A stretch of DNA of 64,000 nucleotides from Kitasatospora sp. NA04385 (GCF_013364235.1 NZ_CP054919.1:1858740-1922739), one strand, 5' to 3'; numbered from the stretch's first letter, positions 1-9,353 are shown. The notes: generated by a model from the sequence alone, not told the origin. Translations and numbers: made by a program.

Positions 1-1
1 C

Positions 2-598
2 GGCGGCCTGACCCTCGACCAGCTCCCGCCCGGCACCCGGATCGGCACCTCCTCCGTCCGCCGGATCGCCCAACTCGCCGTCTCCCACCCGCACCTGGAG
101 ACCGTGCCGATCCGCGGCAACGCCAACGGCCGCCTCGCCAAGCTCGCCGCGGGCGAGGCCGACGCCCTGCTGCTGGCCGTCTCCGGCCTGGAGCGCATCG
201 GCGCCACCGACCGGATCAGCGAGGTCCTCGACGTCGACGCGATGTGCCCCCCGATCGGCGCCGGCATCCTCGCCCTGCAGTGCCGCGAGGACGACACCCG
301 CACCATCGACACCGTCTCCGGCCTCGGCCACCACGGCACCTGGCGCGAGGCCGCCGCCGAGCGGATGTTCCTGCACGTCCTGCAGGGCCACTGCAACTCC
401 CCCATCGCCGGGTACGCCGAGGCCGAGGCCGACGGCACCCTCTCCCTGCGCGGCCAGGTCTTCACCCCGGACGGCAAGCGCGTCCTCAAGGCCCACGAGT
501 GGGCCGGAGCGCTCTCCCCCGAGGACCTCGGCACCTCCGTGGCCCTCACCCTCAAGCGCGCCGGGGCCGCCGAGATCATCGACGCCATCCCGCACTGA
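2..598 (+). CDS. hemC: Hydroxymethylbilane synthase (porphobilinogen deaminase), 3' part
   Basis: Polymerises four porphobilinogen molecules into hydroxymethylbilane in cytoplasmic tetrapyrrole (heme, cobalamin) synthesis. The window opens inside the gene, so only 198 C-terminal residues are visible: part of domain 1/2 with [11 protein letters not shown] and [12 protein letters not shown], followed by domain 3. The cofactor cysteine sits in [12 protein letters not shown], where the dipyrromethane primer attaches in this family. The context differs from the more common GGCxxPxG loop, so this may be one of two hemC-like paralogues found in streptomycetes (from memory, not verified). The stop codon lies in an 18-bp tandem duplication (585-602, 603-620) that supplies a second TGA downstream. 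Confidence 0.95.
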   Translation, partial: GGLTLDQLPPGTRIGTSSVRRIAQLAVSHPHLETVPIRGNANGRLAKLAAGEADALLLAVSGLERIGATDRISEVLDVDAMCPPIGAGILALQCREDDTRTIDTVSGLGHHGTWREAAAERMFLHVLQGHCNSPIAGYAEAEADGTLSLRGQVFTPDGKRVLKAHEWAGALSPEDLGTSVALTLKRAGAAEIIDAIPH

Positions 599-620
599 CC
601 CGGCATCCTGCACTGACCCG
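585..620. repeat. 18-bp tandem duplication across the hemC stop
   Basis: Units 585-602 and 603-620 differ at two positions. Both contain CACTGACCCG, so the hemC stop TGA (596-598) is repeated at 614-616. One of about ten such duplications near gene ends in this window. Confidence 0.75.
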
Positions 621-762
621 CCGCCGTCGGCAGCCGTTCGGGCTCCGGGAGGTACCCGCTCAACCGAGGTTCTCCCCCCGGCCCGGACGGGTTCCGGACC
701 GGCCCGCTCCGGGCCCGGGCAACACCGGCGGGCCCGGCCGGGGCGGGTGGCAGGATGCCGGG

Positions 763-2079
763 ATGGACGAGATCGTGCGCGCCGCGGGCGCGTTGCTGGG
801 CCGGCCCCTGCGGGACCCCGTCGACCTCGGCGGCAGCGCGCGGAGCACCGTGCTGCGCTGCCGGACGGCCACCGGCGGCAGCGTGATCGTCAAGGCGTTC
901 GCCGACGGCCCCGAGGCGCGGCGCGCGTACACCGGCGAGACGGCCGGGCTCTCGTTCGGCCTGGCCGGGCCGGAGCTGCTCGCCGCGGACCCCGGGCGTC
1001 GGCTGCTGGTGATGGCGGACCTGGGGGACGCGCCCACCCTGGCGGACCTGCTGCTGGGCACCGACCCGAAGGCCGCCGAGCGCGGCCTGCTGGAGTGGGC
1101 CGGGGGCCTGGGCCGGCTGGCGGCCCGTTCGGTGCCGCGGCGCGCCGAGTTCGCGGCCCTCTGGCAGCGCCACGACCAGGGCCTGCCGAGCTGGGAGGAC
1201 GAGCCGTGGCAGCGGCGGAACATCGGCGCCTTCCTGGAGCTGCTCACCGAGTGCGGGCTGACCGCCCCGCCGGGGCTGGCCGACGAGTTGGCCGCGGTCG
1301 GCACCGCCGGGGGCGAGCGCTACCCCGGTTTCTCCCCCGGGGACACCTGCCCCGACAACAACCTGATCACCGGGGAGGGCCTGCGGCTGATCGACTTCGA
1401 GGCGGCCGGCTACCAGTCGGTCTTCCTGACCGCCGCCTACTGCCGGATGCCGTTCTCCAGCTGCTGGTGCGTCTACCGGCTGCCGGCCGGTCTGGCCCGG
1501 CGGATCGAGGAGTCCTACCGGTCCGAGGTGGTGGCGCCGTACCCGGACCTGGCCGACGACGCGCTCTGGGAGGACGGGATGGCCCGGGCGGCGGTGGTCT
1601 GGACGGTCGACTCGACCGTGCACCTGCTGCGCCGCGCGCTGCCCGGGGACGGGCCGATGCACCGCACCCGCCGGCCGGTGCCCACCCGGCGCCAGGTGCT
1701 GCGGCACCGCTGGACGAGCGCGCTCGACCTGGCGGGGTACCCGGCCTTCACCGCGACCGTGCGGCTACTGCTCGCCGAACTCGCCGCGGGGTGGGAGGTG
1801 CCCGCGCTGCCCGGCTACCCGGCGTTCCGCGCGGCCGCGGGGTCCGAGGCGGATGCCGGGTCCGGGCCCGAGGCCGGGCCCGATGCCGAGGCCGTCCGGC
1901 CGGGGCCGGGCACCTCCGCGGGGAGCGCCCGGCCGCGGGCGGCCTGTGCGGCCCCGGCCCGGGCCGCACAGGCGGTCAGTGGGGGCCGCGCACCAGGGCG
2001 CCGGAGTCGGCCGGGTCGGCGGCGGCGGGGGCACCCGGGGTGGTGGTGCCGCGCAGCACACCGGCGGTGGCGGCGGTGA
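763..2079 (+). CDS. APH/choline-kinase-like phosphotransferase family protein
   Basis: Predicted cytoplasmic small-molecule kinase of the protein-kinase-like fold; the substrate is not predictable. The ATP-binding lysine is plausible in VIVKAFAD, the catalytic loop is FSPGDTCPDNN (the usual HGDxxxxN with the histidine replaced by proline) and the metal-binding segment is LIDFEAAGY. The ATG at 763 begins MDEIVRAAGALLG. The conserved part ends near residue 355; the last ~80 residues are Ala/Gly/Pro/Arg low complexity and run 104 bp into the 3' end of the convergent MFS gene, suggesting that an earlier stop was lost. Function is inferred from fold only. Confidence 0.75.
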   Translation: MDEIVRAAGALLGRPLRDPVDLGGSARSTVLRCRTATGGSVIVKAFADGPEARRAYTGETAGLSFGLAGPELLAADPGRRLLVMADLGDAPTLADLLLGTDPKAAERGLLEWAGGLGRLAARSVPRRAEFAALWQRHDQGLPSWEDEPWQRRNIGAFLELLTECGLTAPPGLADELAAVGTAGGERYPGFSPGDTCPDNNLITGEGLRLIDFEAAGYQSVFLTAAYCRMPFSSCWCVYRLPAGLARRIEESYRSEVVAPYPDLADDALWEDGMARAAVVWTVDSTVHLLRRALPGDGPMHRTRRPVPTRRQVLRHRWTSALDLAGYPAFTATVRLLLAELAAGWEVPALPGYPAFRAAAGSEADAGSGPEAGPDAEAVRPGPGTSAGSARPRAACAAPARAAQAVSGGRAPGRRSRPGRRRRGHPGWWCRAAHRRWRR

Positions 2080-3226
2080 CGGCGCACAGCAGGGTGAGCA
2101 GCAGGAAGGCGTGGTTGAGCGCGGTGAGGTGGGTGAGCCAGCCGATCACGGCGGGCCCGGCGAGCATCCCGAGGTAGCCGAGTCCGGCGACCCGGGAGAC
2201 GTTGGCGCCCGCGGCGGCGGGGTCCGCGTGCCCGGCGGCGCTGAGCAGTTGCGGGACGCAGCCGGACAGGCCGAGGCCGAACAGCGCCCAGCCGAGGAAG
2301 GCGGCCCACACCCAGGGGGTGAGCGCGGCGAGCGTGATGCCGACGGCGGCGGTGAGCGCGCCGTACCGCAGGACGGCGGTGGAGCCGTACCGGGTGACGA
2401 TCCGGTCGGCGAGCAGGCGGCCGGTGGTCATGGCGGCGGCGTAGGTGCCGTAGGCGAAGGCGGCGGTGGACGCGGGGGTGCCGAGCACGTCCTTGAGGTG
2501 CAGGGCGCTCCAGTCGTTGGCGGCGCCCTCGGCGAGCATGACTAGCAGGGCCAGCACGGCGAAGATCCGGATCTGTCGGCGGACCGTGCCGCGGTCGACG
2601 GCCGCGGGCGCCGCGGCGTTCCCGGCATCGGCATCGGCATCGGCAGCATCGGCGGCGGCGGCGGTCGCGGCGCCGGGCAGCAGGGCGCGGGCGGTGAGCA
2701 GCGCGGTGGCGAGGCCGAGCGCGCCGAGGACGGCGAGGGTGGCCGCCGGTCCGGCCCCGGCGGCGGTGGCCGCCGCGGCGGCGAGGGCGGCGATCACGCC
2801 GCCGACCGAGAAGGTGGCGTGGAAGCCGGACATGACGGGCCGTCCGTAGGCCCGCTCCACCTGCACGGCGTGGGCGTTCATGCTCACGTCCAGGCAGCCG
2901 TTGGCGAAGCCGAAGAGCAGCAGCGCGCCCGCCAGCGTCCAGGGGTCCGGGGCGAGACCGGGCAGCACCAGGCAGGCGGCGCACAGCGCGCCGGAGGCGG
3001 GGACGACGGTGCGGGCGCCGAGCCGGTCGGTGAGGCCGCCCGCGGCCCGCATGCCGCCGAAGGCGCCGAGGCCGAGCAGGACGAGCAGTCCGCCGAGGGC
3101 GGCGTGGCCGATGCCGACCCGGGCCTCGACGGCGGGGATGTGCACGACCCAGACGCCCGTCAGGGTGCCGCACAGGACGAAGTAGACATAGGTCGCCACC
3201 CGGGCGGCCCGGAGCGAGCGATCCAT
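1976..3226 (-). CDS. MFS transporter, YbjJ-like
   Basis: Twelve-helix major facilitator protein, probably an exporter or sugar-type permease of the YbjJ-like branch: the N-terminal half has VYFVLCGTLTGVWVVHIP and the diagnostic FANGCLDVSMNAHAVQVE helix. The central loop contains an Asp/Ala run (ADAADADADAG) encoded by a GCATCG hexanucleotide repeat around 2624-2655. The start MDRSLRAARV (3226) is chosen because it precedes the first helix directly; ATGs at 3238 and 3247 in frame are possible and none has a clear ribosome site. Divergent from a DeoR regulator with palindromes between, so likely controlled by it. The substrate is unknown. Confidence 0.85.
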   Translation of the reverse strand: MDRSLRAARVATYVYFVLCGTLTGVWVVHIPAVEARVGIGHAALGGLLVLLGLGAFGGMRAAGGLTDRLGARTVVPASGALCAACLVLPGLAPDPWTLAGALLLFGFANGCLDVSMNAHAVQVERAYGRPVMSGFHATFSVGGVIAALAAAAATAAGAGPAATLAVLGALGLATALLTARALLPGAATAAAADAADADADAGNAAAPAAVDRGTVRRQIRIFAVLALLVMLAEGAANDWSALHLKDVLGTPASTAAFAYGTYAAAMTTGRLLADRIVTRYGSTAVLRYGALTAAVGITLAALTPWVWAAFLGWALFGLGLSGCVPQLLSAAGHADPAAAGANVSRVAGLGYLGMLAGPAVIGWLTHLTALNHAFLLLTLLCAVTAATAGVLRGTTTPGAPAAADPADSGALVRGPH

Positions 3227-3247
3227 GCCGTCGACCATAACGAACAT

Positions 3248-3290
3248 TTTCGATGTGCGAAACCACGCTATCGAACAGCTTGCCTGTTCG
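3248..3290. promoter_or_regulatory. Two palindromes between MFS and deoR genes (candidate operators)
   Basis: Site 1: TTTCG-ATGTG-CGAAA at 3248-3262. Site 2: CGAACAG-CTTGC-CTGTTCG at 3272-3290, a perfect 7-bp arm palindrome. Both have 5-nt spacers and their centres are 26 bp apart. They lie between divergent starts, just where a DeoR-family protein would repress both promoters. That DeoR binds here is inference. Confidence 0.6.
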
Positions 3291-3315
3291 CTTCGAGCTG
3301 CGGTTCACTTCCGGT

Positions 3316-4077
3316 ATGAACACCGCGGAGCGCCACACCCTGATCGCCCAGACCGTCCGCGACGCGGGCAGCGCCACCGTCCTCGAACTCGCCCACCTCA
3401 CCGGCGCCTCCGAGATGACCGTCCGCCGCGACCTCGACACCCTCGCTGCCCAGGGCGCCCTGGAGCGCTTCCGCGGCGGCGCCCGCACCCTGCTGCTGCG
3501 CGGCGAGGAGCCGCCGTTCGCGCTGCGCGCCCGCGAGGCCGTGGACGCCAAGCGCCGGATCGCCGCCGGGGTCAGCGCGCTCATCGCCGACGGCGAGAGC
3601 GTCCTGCTCGACAGCGGCACCACCTGCCTGGAGGTCGCCCGGCTGCTGCGCGAGCGCCCGGTCACCGTGATGCCGCTGTCGCTGCCCGCCGTGCACGTCT
3701 TCGGCGACGCCCCCGGGCCGGCCACCCTGCTCGTCCCCGGCGGCCGCCCGCGCGCCGCCGAGGGCGCGCTGACCGGGCCGCTCGCCCTCGCCTCGATCAA
3801 CGCGCTGCGCTTCGACACCGCCGTGCTCGGCTGCTGCGCCCTGAGCGCCGCCGACGGGCTGACCGCGTACGACCTCGACGACGCGACCGTGAAGCAGGCC
3901 GCGATGGCCGCCGCCCGCCGCACGGTCGTGGCCGCCGACGGCGGCAAGCTCGGCCGCACCGCCTTCGCCCGGGTCGCCCCGGCCGGGAGCCTGCACACCC
4001 TGGTCACCGACGGCGCCGCCCCGGCCGAGGAGCTCGCCGCGTTCGAGGCCGCCGGCACCGCCGTGGTCGGCGTCTGA
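3316..4077 (+). CDS. DeoR/GlpR-family transcriptional regulator
   Basis: 253-residue DNA-binding repressor. The N-terminal winged helix is clear (LELAHLTGASEMTVRRDLDT), followed by the DeoR C-terminal sensor domain with LIADGESVLLDSGTTCLEVA and LGCCALSAADGLT, and VVAADGGKLGRTAFARVAP, a fold that normally senses a phosphorylated sugar or related metabolite. The ATG at 3316 (MNTAERHTLIAQ) matches the family start; an in-frame ATG at 3253 would add 21 residues and put coding sequence across the palindromes. It faces the MFS gene divergently and probably controls it and itself. Confidence 0.9.
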   Translation: MNTAERHTLIAQTVRDAGSATVLELAHLTGASEMTVRRDLDTLAAQGALERFRGGARTLLLRGEEPPFALRAREAVDAKRRIAAGVSALIADGESVLLDSGTTCLEVARLLRERPVTVMPLSLPAVHVFGDAPGPATLLVPGGRPRAAEGALTGPLALASINALRFDTAVLGCCALSAADGLTAYDLDDATVKQAAMAAARRTVVAADGGKLGRTAFARVAPAGSLHTLVTDGAAPAEELAAFEAAGTAVVGV

Positions 4078-4360
4078 CCCGCCCGCCGCCCGCCGCCCCC
4101 GGCAGGGGCCCGGCACCAGTGGTGTCGGCGAAGGGAGCCTTAAGGGCAGCTCAAGTGGGCCGGGAACGCTTGACGGGCCTCGGCGGGCCGGGCATTTTGA
4201 GTGCACGGAAACGGTCCTGCCGCTCCGCGCAAGGAGTTCGAAATCCGCCTTCCGGGGCGGCTGTTGAGAACCAACCCCCACACGGCCCGGCCGTCGCGCT
4301 CCCCCACAGTCAGTAAGCGCGATCGGCCGGGCCGGTTCGTCTCCACCCCCGCGGGAACGG

Positions 4361-4397
4361 CCACCGGGCCGGAGCCGCGGCGGCTCCGGCCCGGTGG
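4361..4397. terminator. GC-rich hairpin after the lipoprotein gene; rest of 4078-4431 is empty
   Basis: Perfect 17-bp arms 4361-4377 and 4381-4397 with a CGG loop, just downstream of the minus-strand lipoprotein gene (stop 4432). No T tract, as is common in streptomycetes. The remaining 350 bp between the DeoR stop and this gene show no convincing ORF. Confidence 0.75.
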
Positions 4398-4431
4398 GCG
4401 GTGGTGGGGTGGTACCGGGGACGACGGCGGG

Positions 4432-5376
4432 TCAGGAACCGGAGTCCGAGCCCGCGGCCATCAGCTCGGCGAAGTCGACGGTGTCGCTCGCCGGCGGGGC
4501 GCTGACCTTGATCGCGGTGCCGTAGTCGGAGTAGACGGCGGTCGAGGTGACCTTGCCGGCCTTGCTGTCGAACTGCTCGATCTTCTTCAGCAGCAGGTTG
4601 TCCTTGCTGATCCAGATCTCGATGTGCTCGGTGCTGATCCCGGCGGCGCTGAACTGCTTCTCCAGGGCGTCGATCTGGTCCTGGGTCAGGCCCTTGGTGG
4701 TGGCCGCGGTGATGTCGGTCGCGCTGAGGTCGCCGGTGTACTTGGTGGCCTCGGTGCCGTTGACCTTGTCGGTGCCGGCCTTGGTGATCTGGCCGGAGGC
4801 GATCAGGGCGCGCACCGAGGAGATCGGGTCGGCGTTCTGGATCTGGTTCTTGAGGCTGTCGCCGGCCGGGCCCATCAGCTTGGTGAGGTCCGCGTAGCCG
4901 TACTTGATCCAGTGCGCGCCGCCGAGCTGGCCGGCCATCGCGTCGCCCATGTTGATGTACATCGCGTCGCTGAGGTAGCGGGCGCTCATCTTGCCGTCGC
5001 TGCCGGCCTTGGCCAGGGACTCGCCCATCGCGCCGCCGCCGATGCCGCCGCTCATCTCGCCCTGGAGGCCGTTCTCCCAGGAGAGGGCGCCCTTCATGCT
5101 GGTGGTGGAGGTGCCCATCTCGTTGGTGACCTCGACCTTGGCGGACTTCGCGGCGGCGGTCTTGTCGCTCACCGACTTGAGCAGCGAGACCGCGTCCACG
5201 GCGCCGCCCAGCGCGCCGGACTTGTCCGCGCCCGAGCCGGTGCTGCCGGCCTCGGCGCTCTTGTTGCCCGACCCGGCCAGGCCGCCGTCGGAGTCGTTGT
5301 CGTTGCAGGCGGTCGCGGTCAGCGCGAGCAGGGCGACGGAGGTGGCGGCGAGGAGCACGCGTCCGGTCTTGAACAT
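4432..5376 (-). CDS. Secreted lipoprotein, LppX/LprAFG-like fold suspected
   Basis: 314-residue lipoprotein. MFKTGRVLLAATSVALLALT is a typical type II signal and Cys24 (TATAC) the probable lipidated residue. The mature part alternates beta segments with dynamic phrases such as KGALSWENGLQGEMSGGIGG, AMYINMGDAMAGQ and KYTGDLSATDI, matching the open half-barrel lipoproteins (LolA/LppX-like) that are abundant in streptomycetes. The start at 5376 is fixed by GGGGGAGAAGAACCAG directly upstream; the longer ORF to 5571 lacks sense. A monocistronic gene ending at a strong hairpin. Ligand unknown. Confidence 0.85.
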   Translation of the reverse strand: MFKTGRVLLAATSVALLALTATACNDNDSDGGLAGSGNKSAEAGSTGSGADKSGALGGAVDAVSLLKSVSDKTAAAKSAKVEVTNEMGTSTTSMKGALSWENGLQGEMSGGIGGGAMGESLAKAGSDGKMSARYLSDAMYINMGDAMAGQLGGAHWIKYGYADLTKLMGPAGDSLKNQIQNADPISSVRALIASGQITKAGTDKVNGTEATKYTGDLSATDITAATTKGLTQDQIDALEKQFSAAGISTEHIEIWISKDNLLLKKIEQFDSKAGKVTSTAVYSDYGTAIKVSAPPASDTVDFAELMAAGSDSGS

Positions 5377-5731
5377 CTGGTTCTTCTCCCCCTGGGGAAC
5401 GTCCCGGCACGGTGTCTCCGGGTCCGGGTGGTGTCCGGCCCGGTGGTTCCGGGGCCCGGACGGGATGCGATCGGTGCGGAGGCGTTCCTCCGGCAGCTCG
5501 GACGTGTCGGCCGGGGCGGCGGCTCCGGCCGTCGCCGCGGCGGGTGCCGCTGCGGTCACCCGGCCCGACACGCGGGCAGTGCTGGGTTTCCCCCTAATAC
5601 CGTTCTCATCCCTCTTTCATACTTCGTGCCGGACTCTAGCCGATCCCCACGACAGACCGGCAACGGAACGGTCCGCGTTCGGTAGCAGAACGGTCCCCGC
5701 CGGACCGCCGTCCGCCGTCCGCGCGGCGAGC
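5377..5731. other. Intergenic region between divergent genes
   Basis: 355 bp with no credible gene. The part at about 5590-5640 is locally AT-richer (CTAATACCGTTCTC, CTTTCATACTTC) and probably holds the promoter of the minus-strand lipoprotein; I cannot assign -35/-10 boxes with confidence. Confidence 0.5.
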
Positions 5732-6361
5732 ATGGGCCCCGTGCCGAACCCCGACGCCGCCGCGCCCGCCGGGGCCCGCGCGCTGACCGGCGAGTTGGCC
5801 GAGCCCGGCCGGTACGGGCGGCGGCCGGCGGCGTTCGGCGCGGTGCTCACCGGCCGGGCCGACCTGCTCGGCGGCCGGCCGACCGACCCGGACCGGGTGG
5901 TGCGCGGCCGGGCGATCGACGCGCTGCGCACCGTACCGGAGTTGGGCCGGGCGGTGCCGGACGCCTACCTGCGGGCGCCGTACGCCGTCCGGCGGGAGCT
6001 GCGCGAGGCACTGGTGCGCGGACGGCACGCGGAACTCGTCGCCGCCCGACTGCTGCCGGCCCGGGCGCACGACGGGTTCGGGCACCTGCTGGCGGCGGAC
6101 GCCGAACGGGCCACCGCCCGGCTGGCCGCGCTGCGCGAGCACGCCGGGCCCGAGGTCCGGGACGCCGCCCGGGCGGTGGTCGTCGCCCCCGAGTGCCCCC
6201 GAGTGACGCCGACGGGTGGCGCCCGCGAACGACACCGCCGAACGACGCTCACGAACGGCGTCCACGAACGACACCGCCGCGCTACACCCCGTCAGGTGAA
6301 CCACCGGCGTGCCGGGTTGACGGACCGCCACGAGAGGGTGACGTTTCGTTCGCTTCGTTGA
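5732..6361 (+). CDS. Hypothetical helical (HEAT-like) protein with frame-shifted C-terminal extension
   Basis: Residues 1-155 are helical with HEAT-like phrases (RVVRGRAIDALRTVPELG, VRRELREALVRGRHAELVA, EVRDAARAVVV) resembling the beginning of the large HEAT-repeat proteins of streptomycetes, but far shorter. A 10-bp tandem duplication (6186-6195, 6196-6205) sits at the natural end: removing one copy gives ...VVVAPE followed by TGA, while the current sequence shifts frame and adds a 55-residue Arg/Thr-rich tail (ERHRRTTLTNGVHERHRR) that is itself repetitive. So the functional protein was probably ~155 residues. Start ATG 5732 is a guess. Function unknown. Confidence 0.5.
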   Translation: MGPVPNPDAAAPAGARALTGELAEPGRYGRRPAAFGAVLTGRADLLGGRPTDPDRVVRGRAIDALRTVPELGRAVPDAYLRAPYAVRRELREALVRGRHAELVAARLLPARAHDGFGHLLAADAERATARLAALREHAGPEVRDAARAVVVAPECPRVTPTGGARERHRRTTLTNGVHERHRRATPRQVNHRRAGLTDRHERVTFRSLR

Positions 6362-6392
6362 CCATCCGGGTCCGTTCGGGTGCGTCCAGGAC

Positions 6393-6398
6393 TACGAT
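6393..6398 (+). promoter_or_regulatory. -10 box TACGAT of a probable leaderless promoter
   Basis: TACGAT ends 6 nt before the ATG at 6405 of the Nudix gene, so transcription would start at or next to the A of the start codon. There is no ribosome-binding site in this space, consistent with a leaderless mRNA. Confidence 0.5.
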
Positions 6399-6404
6399 CG
6401 ATCG

Positions 6405-6968
6405 ATGACGGACACCACACGCAGAACAAGCGACAGCACCGAACTGGCGGCCAGGTACCCGGCCCTGCACGCGCCGCAGCGCTGGGAGTGGGGCGGCATC
6501 GACGCCCAGTTCACCGCCGACCTGCCACCCGACGAGCTGGTCACCAACATCCACCTGGTCGGCTTCGCCGAGGGCCGGGTCGTCCTGTGCCGGGACGTCC
6601 GCGGCCACTGGTTCCTGCCGGGCGGCACCCGGGAGGCCGCCGAGAGCGTCGAGTCCTGCCTGGAGCGCGAGTTGCGCGAGGAGGCCGGCGCCCGGCTGCT
6701 CGGCCCGCCGACCTGGATCGGCCACCACCTGGCCGTCAGCGACGGGGCGGTGCCGTACCGCCCCTGGCAGCCGCACCCGGTCAAGGCCTGGCTCTGGGGC
6801 TGGGCGGACGTCCTGGTCGACTCCGAGCCCACCAACCCGGACGACGGCGAGCAGGTGGTAGAGGTGCGCCCGGTCGCCCCGGAGGAGGCCCAGCGCCTGC
6901 TCTCCCAGTACCGCGAGCCCTGGTGGCCGGAGCTCGTCGCGCTCGCCGTCGAGTCCCGCACCGCCTGA
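6405..6968 (+). CDS. Nudix hydrolase
   Basis: 187-residue cytoplasmic pyrophosphohydrolase. The Nudix box occupies residues 74-96: G-x5-E-x7-REL-REE-AG, complete with the metal-binding RELREEAG helix. It is preceded by LPGG and followed by a beta-rich C-terminal half with KAWLWGWADV. The substrate (NDP-sugar, oxidised nucleotide or other) cannot be told from sequence. The start is preceded by a TACGAT -10 box with no Shine-Dalgarno, suggesting leaderless translation. It is convergent with tex. Confidence 0.9.
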   Translation: MTDTTRRTSDSTELAARYPALHAPQRWEWGGIDAQFTADLPPDELVTNIHLVGFAEGRVVLCRDVRGHWFLPGGTREAAESVESCLERELREEAGARLLGPPTWIGHHLAVSDGAVPYRPWQPHPVKAWLWGWADVLVDSEPTNPDDGEQVVEVRPVAPEEAQRLLSQYREPWWPELVALAVESRTA

Positions 6969-7016
6969 CGGCGGTCGGGCCCCACCCCGCGGGGCCCGAC
7001 CGGCGCGCCGGGCGCG

Positions 7017-9353
7017 CTACTTGCCGAGGCCGGCGCGGCGGAGGGCGTCGGCCATCGCGGAGTTGGCGGGTGCGGGCGGGGCGCTGTTCGGGCGGCGGTC
7101 CTGGCGCGGGGGCCGGGAGTCCCGGCGGGGGGTCTGCTCGCGGCGGTTGCCACCACCGGCGCCGGGGCCGGAGCCGGGGGCGGTCTCGTCGTCGAGGCGC
7201 AGCGTCAGGCCGATCCGCTTGCGCTGGACGTCGACGGCGGTGACCTTGGCGCGGACGATGTCGCCGGGCTTGACCACCTCGCGCGGGTCCTTGACGAAGT
7301 TCCTGGACAGCGCGGAGACGTGCACCAGGCCGTCCTGGTGGACGCCGATGTCGACGAAGGCGCCGAACGCGGCGACGTTGGTGACCACGCCCTCCAGGAC
7401 CATGCCGACCTCCAGGTCGGAGATCTTCTCCACGCCGTCCTTGAAGGTGGCGGTCTGGAAGGCGGGGCGCGGGTCCCGGCCGGGCTTGTCGAGCTCGCCG
7501 AGGATGTCGGTGACGGTCGGCACGCCGAAGGTGGCGTCGGCGAAGTCGCCGGGCCGCAGCGCGCGCAGCGCCGGGCCGTTGCCGATGAGTTCGCGCAGCT
7601 GCCCGCCGGTGGCGGCGAGGATGCGGCGGACCACCGGGTACGCCTCGGGGTGGACGGCCGAGGCGTCCAGCGGGTCGTCGCCGTCGGGGATGCGCAGGAA
7701 GCCCGCGCACTGCTCGAACGCCTTGGGGCCGAGCCGGGCGACGTCCTTGAGCGCCTTGCGGGTGCGGAACGGCCCGTTGGCGTCCCGGTGGGCGACGATG
7801 TTGTCGGCGAGGGTGCCGGTGATGCCGGAGACCCGGGTGAGCAGCGGCGCGGAGGCGGTGTTGACGTCGACGCCGACGGCGTTGACGCAGTCCTCGACCA
7901 CGGCGTCCAGCGAGCGGGAGAGCTTGAGCTCGCTCAGGTCGTGCTGGTACTGGCCGACGCCGATCGACTTGGGGTCGATCTTGACGAGTTCGGCCAGCGG
8001 GTCCTGGAGGCGGCGGGCGATGGAGACGGCGCCGCGGATCGACACGTCCAGCCCGGGGAGCTCCTGGGCGGCGAACGCGGAGGCGGAGTAGACGGAGGCG
8101 CCGGCCTCGCTGACCATCACCTTGGTCAGGCCGAGCTCGGGGTGGCGCTTGATCAGGTCGGCGGCGAGCCGGTCGGTCTCCCGGGAGGCGGTGCCGTTGC
8201 CGATCGCGACCAGGTCGACCCGGTGCCGGGCGGCGAGCCGGGCCAGGGTGGCGAGCGCGGCGTCCCACTTGTTGGCGGGCTGGTGCGGGTAGATCGTCTC
8301 GTGCGCGACGACCTTGCCGGTGGCGTCGACCACGGCGACCTTGACGCCGGTGCGGAAGCCCGGGTCGAGGCCCATGGTGGCGCGCGTCCCGGCGGGGGCG
8401 GCGAGCAGCAGGTCGCGCAGGTTGGCGGCGAAGACCCGCACCGCCTCGTCCTCGGCCTCGGCCCGCAGCCGGGTGCGCAGGTCGATGCCGAGCCGGACCA
8501 GGACGCGGGTGCGCCAGGCCCAGCGGACGGTGTCGGTGAGCCACTTGTCGGCGGGGCGGCCGCGGTCGGCGATGCCGAAGCGGGCGGCGATCCGCTGCTC
8601 GTAGTCGCTCGCGCCGGGCAGGTCGGCCTCCTGCTCGCCGTCGTACGGGGAGAGGTCGAGGTCGAGGACCTCCTCCTTCTCGCCGCGCAGCATGGCCAGG
8701 ATGCGGTGCGAGGGCAGCTTGGTGTACGGCTCGGCGAAGTCGAAGTAGTCGGCGAACTTGGCGCCGTCCTGCTCCTTGCCGTCGCGGACCTTCGCGACCA
8801 GCCGGCCGCGCGTCCACATCCGCTCGCGCAGCGAGCCGACCAGGTCGGCGTCCTCGCCGAAGCGCTCGACCAGGATGGCGCGGGCGCCCTCCAGCGCGGC
8901 GGGCGCGTCGGCGACCTGCTCGTTGACGTACCGGGCGGCGAGGGCGGACGGGTCCTGGCCCGGGTCGGCGAGCAGGGTGTCGGCGAGCGGTTCGAGGCCG
9001 GCCTCGCGGGCGATCTGCGCCTTGGTGCGCCGCTTGGGCTTGTACGGGAGGTAGATGTCCTCCAGCCGGGCCTTGGAGTCGGCGGCGAGGACCTGGGCGC
9101 GCAGCGCGTCGTCCAGCTTCCCCTGGGCCTCGATGGACTCCAGGACGGCGGTGCGGCGCTCCTCCAGCTCGCGCAGGTACCGCAGCCGCTCCTCCAGGGT
9201 GCGCAGCTGGGTGTCGTCGAGGGCGCCGGTGGCCTCCTTGCGGTACCGGGCGATGAAGGGCACGGTCGCTCCGCCGTCGAGCAGGCCGACGGCGGCCTGC
9301 ACCTGGTTCTCGCGGACGCCGAGTTCTTCGGCGATCTTGCGTTCGACGGGCAT
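7017..9353 (-). CDS. tex: Tex-family RNA-binding transcriptional accessory protein
   Basis: 778-residue cytoplasmic nucleic-acid-binding protein related to Bordetella Tex and eukaryotic Spt6. Visible parts in order: N-terminal helical region ([36 protein letters not shown]), YqgF-like RNase H fold ([20 protein letters not shown]), helix-hairpin-helix region ([18 protein letters not shown]), and a C-terminal S1 domain ([26 protein letters not shown]). It ends with a basic Gly/Arg/Pro tail typical of actinobacterial copies. Start [10 protein letters not shown] at 9353 fits the family; longer upstream reading is out of homology. It stands alone between convergent and divergent neighbours. Confidence 0.96.
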   Translation of the reverse strand: MPVERKIAEELGVRENQVQAAVGLLDGGATVPFIARYRKEATGALDDTQLRTLEERLRYLRELEERRTAVLESIEAQGKLDDALRAQVLAADSKARLEDIYLPYKPKRRTKAQIAREAGLEPLADTLLADPGQDPSALAARYVNEQVADAPAALEGARAILVERFGEDADLVGSLRERMWTRGRLVAKVRDGKEQDGAKFADYFDFAEPYTKLPSHRILAMLRGEKEEVLDLDLSPYDGEQEADLPGASDYEQRIAARFGIADRGRPADKWLTDTVRWAWRTRVLVRLGIDLRTRLRAEAEDEAVRVFAANLRDLLLAAPAGTRATMGLDPGFRTGVKVAVVDATGKVVAHETIYPHQPANKWDAALATLARLAARHRVDLVAIGNGTASRETDRLAADLIKRHPELGLTKVMVSEAGASVYSASAFAAQELPGLDVSIRGAVSIARRLQDPLAELVKIDPKSIGVGQYQHDLSELKLSRSLDAVVEDCVNAVGVDVNTASAPLLTRVSGITGTLADNIVAHRDANGPFRTRKALKDVARLGPKAFEQCAGFLRIPDGDDPLDASAVHPEAYPVVRRILAATGGQLRELIGNGPALRALRPGDFADATFGVPTVTDILGELDKPGRDPRPAFQTATFKDGVEKISDLEVGMVLEGVVTNVAAFGAFVDIGVHQDGLVHVSALSRNFVKDPREVVKPGDIVRAKVTAVDVQRKRIGLTLRLDDETAPGSGPGAGGGNRREQTPRRDSRPPRQDRRPNSAPPAPANSAMADALRRAGLGK

